Positions 60,116 to 64,000 of a stretch of DNA of 64,000 nucleotides are shown piece by piece. The stretch spans positions 248,001 through 312,000 of the forward strand of contig JAAXNY010000008.1 of the NCBI GenBank assembly GCA_013420905.1, in the 5' to 3' direction. Position 1 is the first letter of the stretch; each line of letters opens with the position of its first letter. The translations under genes and the position numbers were made by a program. A model generated the notes under the pieces. That model saw only the letters and a list, made by a program, of their open reading frames with translations. It was not told where the DNA came from and made no database searches. Source of the DNA: Collybia mongolica. Its lineage: Eukaryota > Basidiomycota > Agaricomycetes > Agaricales > Clitocybaceae.

Positions 60116-60419
60116 CTGTTATGTCCACTCTAGACTTGAAACACTCCGGGATTTCAAGTCTGTCGTGACTACACTTGCCCTAGGGGGTTTCCGTCGTCTT
60201 CCGATGACATTTCATAAGCTAAATAAAACTCATATATATTGTTCTGAACGAAATAGCAATTCATGCTGGTATACATGATGTTGTAATGTATCAAATCGAA
60301 GTCTGTGTACATAGTCAGATACAAGTCGTAAACGCATCGCGCTTAATCGCCCTAGAGCTAGTTCGAACAAATGGGACGACTCACCCATTGTGTGCACACT
60401 CCCTGCAAAATTCATAAGG
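60116..60419. other. 3' region of GH5 gene
   Basis: AATAAAACT at 60221-60229 is a plausible polyadenylation signal for the endoglucanase. No other gene seen. Confidence 0.45.
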
Positions 60420-61210
60420 TTTTTTTTTTTTTTCCTTCAACGTTTTTATATACCGCAATACAAAAGTACAGAAGCGGTCACGTGTAACCGTAATCGTATC
60501 AAGTCGAGTCGAGATATGTCCATTATAGGCCGTCATATGAGGCAGGTCTGGATTGCCCCGCCCGTTCCCGTTTGGAAGCGCTCCCTGAGTGAGCCCCCTT
60601 GTGAGGGGCCGTAAAGTAGTCCCTTTCGGGAAACGAGAGCAGGCGTCGTAGCAGGGGGGCACGCCCCCCGCGCCTCTCAATCCGCTTGGTAAATAAGCTT
60701 AAGTGTGGCCACCCCTGCCGACAGGTTCCCCGGGGGGGCTCATCCCCTGGAGACCTCCTCAAGAGGAGATCGACTTAGTCCGGAGAGGCCGAGGCCATGC
60801 ATGACCACTCATCCCGGGCCGAAGCCCGAGACTGATGCCTCGGTGTCGCGGCTACCCCTCAGCAAGTACCTACTTACCTCCCGGTACACCCACCCTACTC
60901 TAAACGGGGTTCCCGGAAAACCCCAAAGGCCGCCGGGTTGTCGTGGAGGAAATTGCTGACCCATACAAGAGTCAGCTCTCTCCCGGGCCGGGTTTTCCGC
61001 TGGTAAAGCGGACAGTACCGGAATACATGTTCTACGGTCTCCTTTCCGAGGCCGCAGTCGCAGTCATAGGTCTCCTTCTCCTTAAGGAACCTCTGTCTGC
61101 AGGTAGGTAAGCTACAATGTAACGTACCATACGGTCCAGCAGGCGTATACAATGTAGTGTATGGTACGGTCCGCGGACGCTACATTGTCCGCTACAATAG
61201 AAATATGTAA
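60420..61210 (-). mobile_element. 5'-truncated LINE fragment with A tail
   Basis: On the minus strand a frame at 61152-60895 ends in a zinc motif (CDCGLGKETVEHVFRYC) homologous to the C terminus of the LINE ORF2 at 44350. A GC-rich 3' UTR follows, then a 14-base A run (T run 60420-60433). The sequence just before the tail (CAACGTTTTTATATACC) matches the LINE at 43882 onward (CAACATTTTATATACC), so it is a related family. Only the last part of ORF2 remains. No clear target duplication found. Confidence 0.75.
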
Positions 61211-61446
61211 CTACATGTAATCGTACCATGCGGTTCTAGCGGACCACGCACGGCCCCAACGGATAGATATGTATTTCCGTGTGGCCGTATGGTATTCATA
61301 TTCGGCATGGACTACATGTAGTCCTTGGCTGTATGGCAATTCTAGTGGACCACGCATGGCCCCACCCATGTGGCTGTATGGCAATCATGTTCAGCACAGA
61401 CTTGGCTCATGCCAATTAGCTTTGCAGTCTGAAATTGGTGCTGAAC
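61111..61446. repeat. Diverged repeats of GTACCATACGGTCC type
   Basis: Several related units occur: GTACCATACGGTCC, TGGTACGGTCCGCGGAC, GTACCATGCGGTTCTAGCGG and GGCAATTCTAGTGGACCACG, with the segment GGACCACGCAYGGCCCC recurring at about 61240 and 61340. Some are inverted. Origin unknown; it lies at the junction between the LINE fragment and the palindrome. Confidence 0.55.
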
Positions 61447-62404
61447 TTCGGCCACAATGGAACAGACCCTCAGCACATGGCCATAGGCTTTGGACAAGGA
61501 TTGGCCGGCCTTGGACTTGGGATACTTTGGCTGGCCTCGGATTAACATTGGCACAATCCAGCCGGCCTTGGATTGAACTTGGCACACTCTGGCCAGTCTT
61601 GGGTTAAGTGTATATTTAAATATGTATTCTGGATTGTATTGAAACATGGCCAGATGTTTTGGATAAAGATTGGCCTCTGCACGGATTGGCTCGGCACTGA
61701 CCGGCCTTGGCAACGGATTGGCTCGGCACTGACCGGCCTTGGCAACGGATTGGCTCGGCACTGACCGGCCTCTGCACGGATTGGCTCGGCACTGACCGGC
61801 CTCGGCAACGGATTGGCTCGGCACTGGCCAGCCTCGGCAACGGATTGGCTCAGCACTGACCGGCCTCAGCAACAGATTGGCTCAGCACTGACCAGCCTCA
61901 GCAACGGATTGGCTTGGCACTGGCCGGCCTTGGCAATGGATTGGCTCGGCAACAGACCACCTTTTTTAATCTGTGTCCTAGATTTTTTGGCTGGCCTCAG
62001 ATTGACATTGGCACATTTTAGCTGGCTTCGGATTGACATTGGCACATTTTGGCTAGCCTCGGATTGACATTGGCACAATCCAGCCAGCCTCGGATTGAAC
62101 TTGGCACACTCTAGCCAGTCTTGGATTAAGTGTATATTTAAATCTGTATTCTGGATTGTATAGAAACATGGCCAGGTGTTTTGGATAAAGATTGGCCTCT
62201 GCACGGATTGGCTTGGTACTGGCCGGCTTCGGCAACAGACCACCTCGGCACCTAAAAAATGGCTACTAGTGCCAATGCACAGATACAGAGCTGCATGGAT
62301 TTGAATCTGTGTCCTGGATTGTATAGAAACCTGACCATAAGTCTTGGAAGCCAACTTGGCACTGTCTGGCCACCTCAGCAACAGGTGGCCTTGGCACCTG
62401 AAAA
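61447..62404 (+). repeat. Left arm of terminal palindrome
   Basis: It is nearly the reverse complement of 63047-64000, with a few single-base differences and very small indels. The arm continues to the window edge, so its full extent is unknown. The open frames in it are translations of repeats, not genes. Confidence 0.93.
61680..61960. repeat. 31-32-bp minisatellite, left copy
   Basis: About nine tandem units of GGATTGGCTCGGCACTGACC followed by GGCCTTGGCAAC or GGCCTCTGCAC. The inverted copy lies at about 63490-63770. Confidence 0.9.
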
Positions 62405-63046
62405 ACACAGCTACTGGTAGCAATGTTTAGATATAGAGCTGCATATGTTCAAATATCCACCCTGGATTGTATAGAAAGATGGCCATAGGTCTCTAAAAGG
62501 GTTGGCCTCTGCATGGGTTGGCTTGGTACTGGCCGGCCTCAGCAACAAATGGCCTCAGCCCCCAAAAAAACAGCTACTGGTGCCAATGCACAGGTATTTA
62601 AATCTGCATCCTATATTGTATAGAACATGGACATGGGCCTTGGAGGAGGATTAACCTCTGCATAGATTTGGCTCAGCACTGGCCAGATACAGAGCTATGT
62701 ACATTCAAATACAACTGCTTCATTTTTTAAATTATTATAATTAGATTACTATTGGCCTTGGCAGAGAGTGAATTCAGCACACAGCCATTGGTATGAATGC
62801 TCAGATACAGAACTATGCATCTTTCAGTCTGCCAGTAAGGGGAGCACATATGCACTCCATATCCAGTTGCTTTGATGTATCTCACGTTATCATTTATACA
62901 CTCATATGCTGCCATATGCCTTGAGATTATCTCAGCATAATGTTTCTCTTTCAAAGCCTACAGCCATGTTTGGATACAATCCGGGATGGAGATTTAAACA
63001 TAAAGCAGCTCTGTTTCTAAGCATTTGTGCCAATGGCCATGTTTTT
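62405..63046. other. Palindrome spacer
   Basis: This 640-bp spacer between the arms has the same general vocabulary (TGGCCTTGGCA, TTGTATAGAA) as the arms but no further symmetry. No gene seen. Confidence 0.6.
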
Positions 63047-64000
63047 CAGGTGCCAAGGCCACCTGTTGCTGAGGTGGCCAGACAGTGCCAAGTTGGCTTC
63101 CAAGACTTATGGTCAGGTTTCTATACAATCCAGGACACAGATTCAAATCCATGCAGCTCTGTATCTGTGCATTGGCACTAGTAGCCATTTTTTAGGTGCC
63201 GAGGTGGTCTGTTGCCAAAGCCGGCCAGTACCAAGCCAATCCGTGCAGAGGCCAATCTTTATCCAAAACACCTGGCCATGTTTCTATACAATCCAGAATA
63301 CAGATTTAAATATACACTTAATCCAAGACTGGCTAGAGTGTGCCAAGTTCAATCCGAGGCTGGCTGGATTGTGCCAATGTCAATCCGAAGCCAGCTAAAA
63401 TGTGCCAATGTCAATCCGAGGCCAGCCAAAAAATCTAGGACACAGATTAAAAAAGGTGGTCTGTTGCCGAGCCAATCTGTTGCCGAGGCCGGCCAGTGCT
63501 GAGCCAATCCATTGCCAAGGCCGGCCAGTGCCAAGCCAATCCGTTGCTGAGGCTGGTCAGTGCTGAGCCAATCTGTTGCTGAGGCCGGTCAGTGCTGAGC
63601 CAATCCGTTGCCGAGGCTGGCCAGTGCCGAGCCAATCCGTTGCCGAGGCCGGTCAGTGCCGAGCCAATCCGTGCAGAGGCCGGTCAGTGCCGAGCCAATC
63701 CGTTGCCAAGGCCGGTCAGTGCCGAGCCAATCCGTTGCCAAGGCCGGTCAGTGCCGAGCCAATCCGTGCAGAGGCCAATCTTTATCCAAAACATCTGGCC
63801 ATGTTTCAATACAATCCAGAATACATATTTAAATATACACTTAACCCAAGACTGGCCAGAGTGTGCCAAGTTCAATCCAAGGCCGGCCGGATTGTGCCAA
63901 TGTTAATCCGAGGCCAGCCAAAGTATCCCAAGTCCAAGGCCGGCCAATCCTTGTCCAAAGCCTATGGCCATGTGCTGAGGGTCTGTTCCATTGTGGCCGA
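63047..64000 (-). repeat. Right arm of terminal palindrome (cut by window end)
   Basis: Reverse complement of 61451-62404 with few changes, including the minisatellite at about 63490-63770. It runs off the window. Confidence 0.93.

Noticed and set aside
61342..61872. Repetitive open frames (SAEPIRC-type) in the terminal palindrome
   Set aside because: They are translations of the 31-32-bp minisatellite in several frames, and the same appears inverted at 63592-63906.
1..64000. CRISPR array, rRNA or canonical tRNA genes
   Set aside because: None seen. The tandem repeats present are satellites or transposon subterminal repeats, and the sequence is eukaryotic.

Overview
The window is nuclear DNA of a filamentous basidiomycete, probably an agaricomycete. 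Short introns of about 45-70 nt, multi-exon genes, a fungal GH5 endoglucanase, a mitochondrial pyruvate dehydrogenase E1-alpha gene and Tnp2-type CACTA, Tad1-like LINE and chromodomain Gypsy elements all point that way. I cannot name the species. About three quarters of the window is transposable-element DNA, and the host genes sit in three islands.

Layout. 1-13.7 kb is transposons: an internally deleted hAT element (164-1133), two inverted copies of a short TIR element (1945-2552; 2710-8800), the second split by a decayed Copia retrotransposon (2772-8255), then an apparently intact autonomous hAT element (9063-13694). 14.2-19.9 kb is a host island with two tandem paralogous minus-strand genes of identical four-exon structure. 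Each joins an N-terminal region with a possible PD-(D/E)XK-like fold to a C-terminal protein-kinase domain, and the two have lost key residues in complementary domains. 20.7-26 kb holds a CACTA-like non-autonomous element (20681-24255) and an intact Tc1-like element (24373-25980).

26.1-42.7 kb is a giant inverted repeat with two 4,630-bp arms (26145-30774 and 38056-42685) of equal length. They enclose a 7.3-kb spacer with a broken Tnp2 transposase gene and a degraded chromodomain Gypsy element that carries an extra zinc-knuckle ORF 3' of pol. 42.7-52.6 kb is a nest: a Gypsy LTR interrupted by a CACTA end, which is interrupted by a LINE, which is interrupted by a probable solo LTR.

52.9-60.1 kb is the second host island: an F-box/LRR-like gene (possibly frameshifted), PDA1-type pyruvate dehydrogenase E1 alpha (7 exons) and a secreted GH5 subfamily 5 endoglucanase (14 exons, including a 7-nt microexon and a GC-AG intron). 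60.4-61.2 kb is a truncated LINE tail. 61.4 kb to the window end is another large palindrome carrying a 31-32-bp minisatellite in both arms.

PDA1 and the endoglucanase have no functional link; they are ordinary host genes that anchor the locus. Exon structures were deduced by eye from GT/AG signals and protein continuity, and for both kinase-like paralogues, PDA1 and GH5 the summed exon lengths divide by three. The hAT, CACTA, Tc1 and LTR calls rest on termini and target-site duplications read directly from the sequence.
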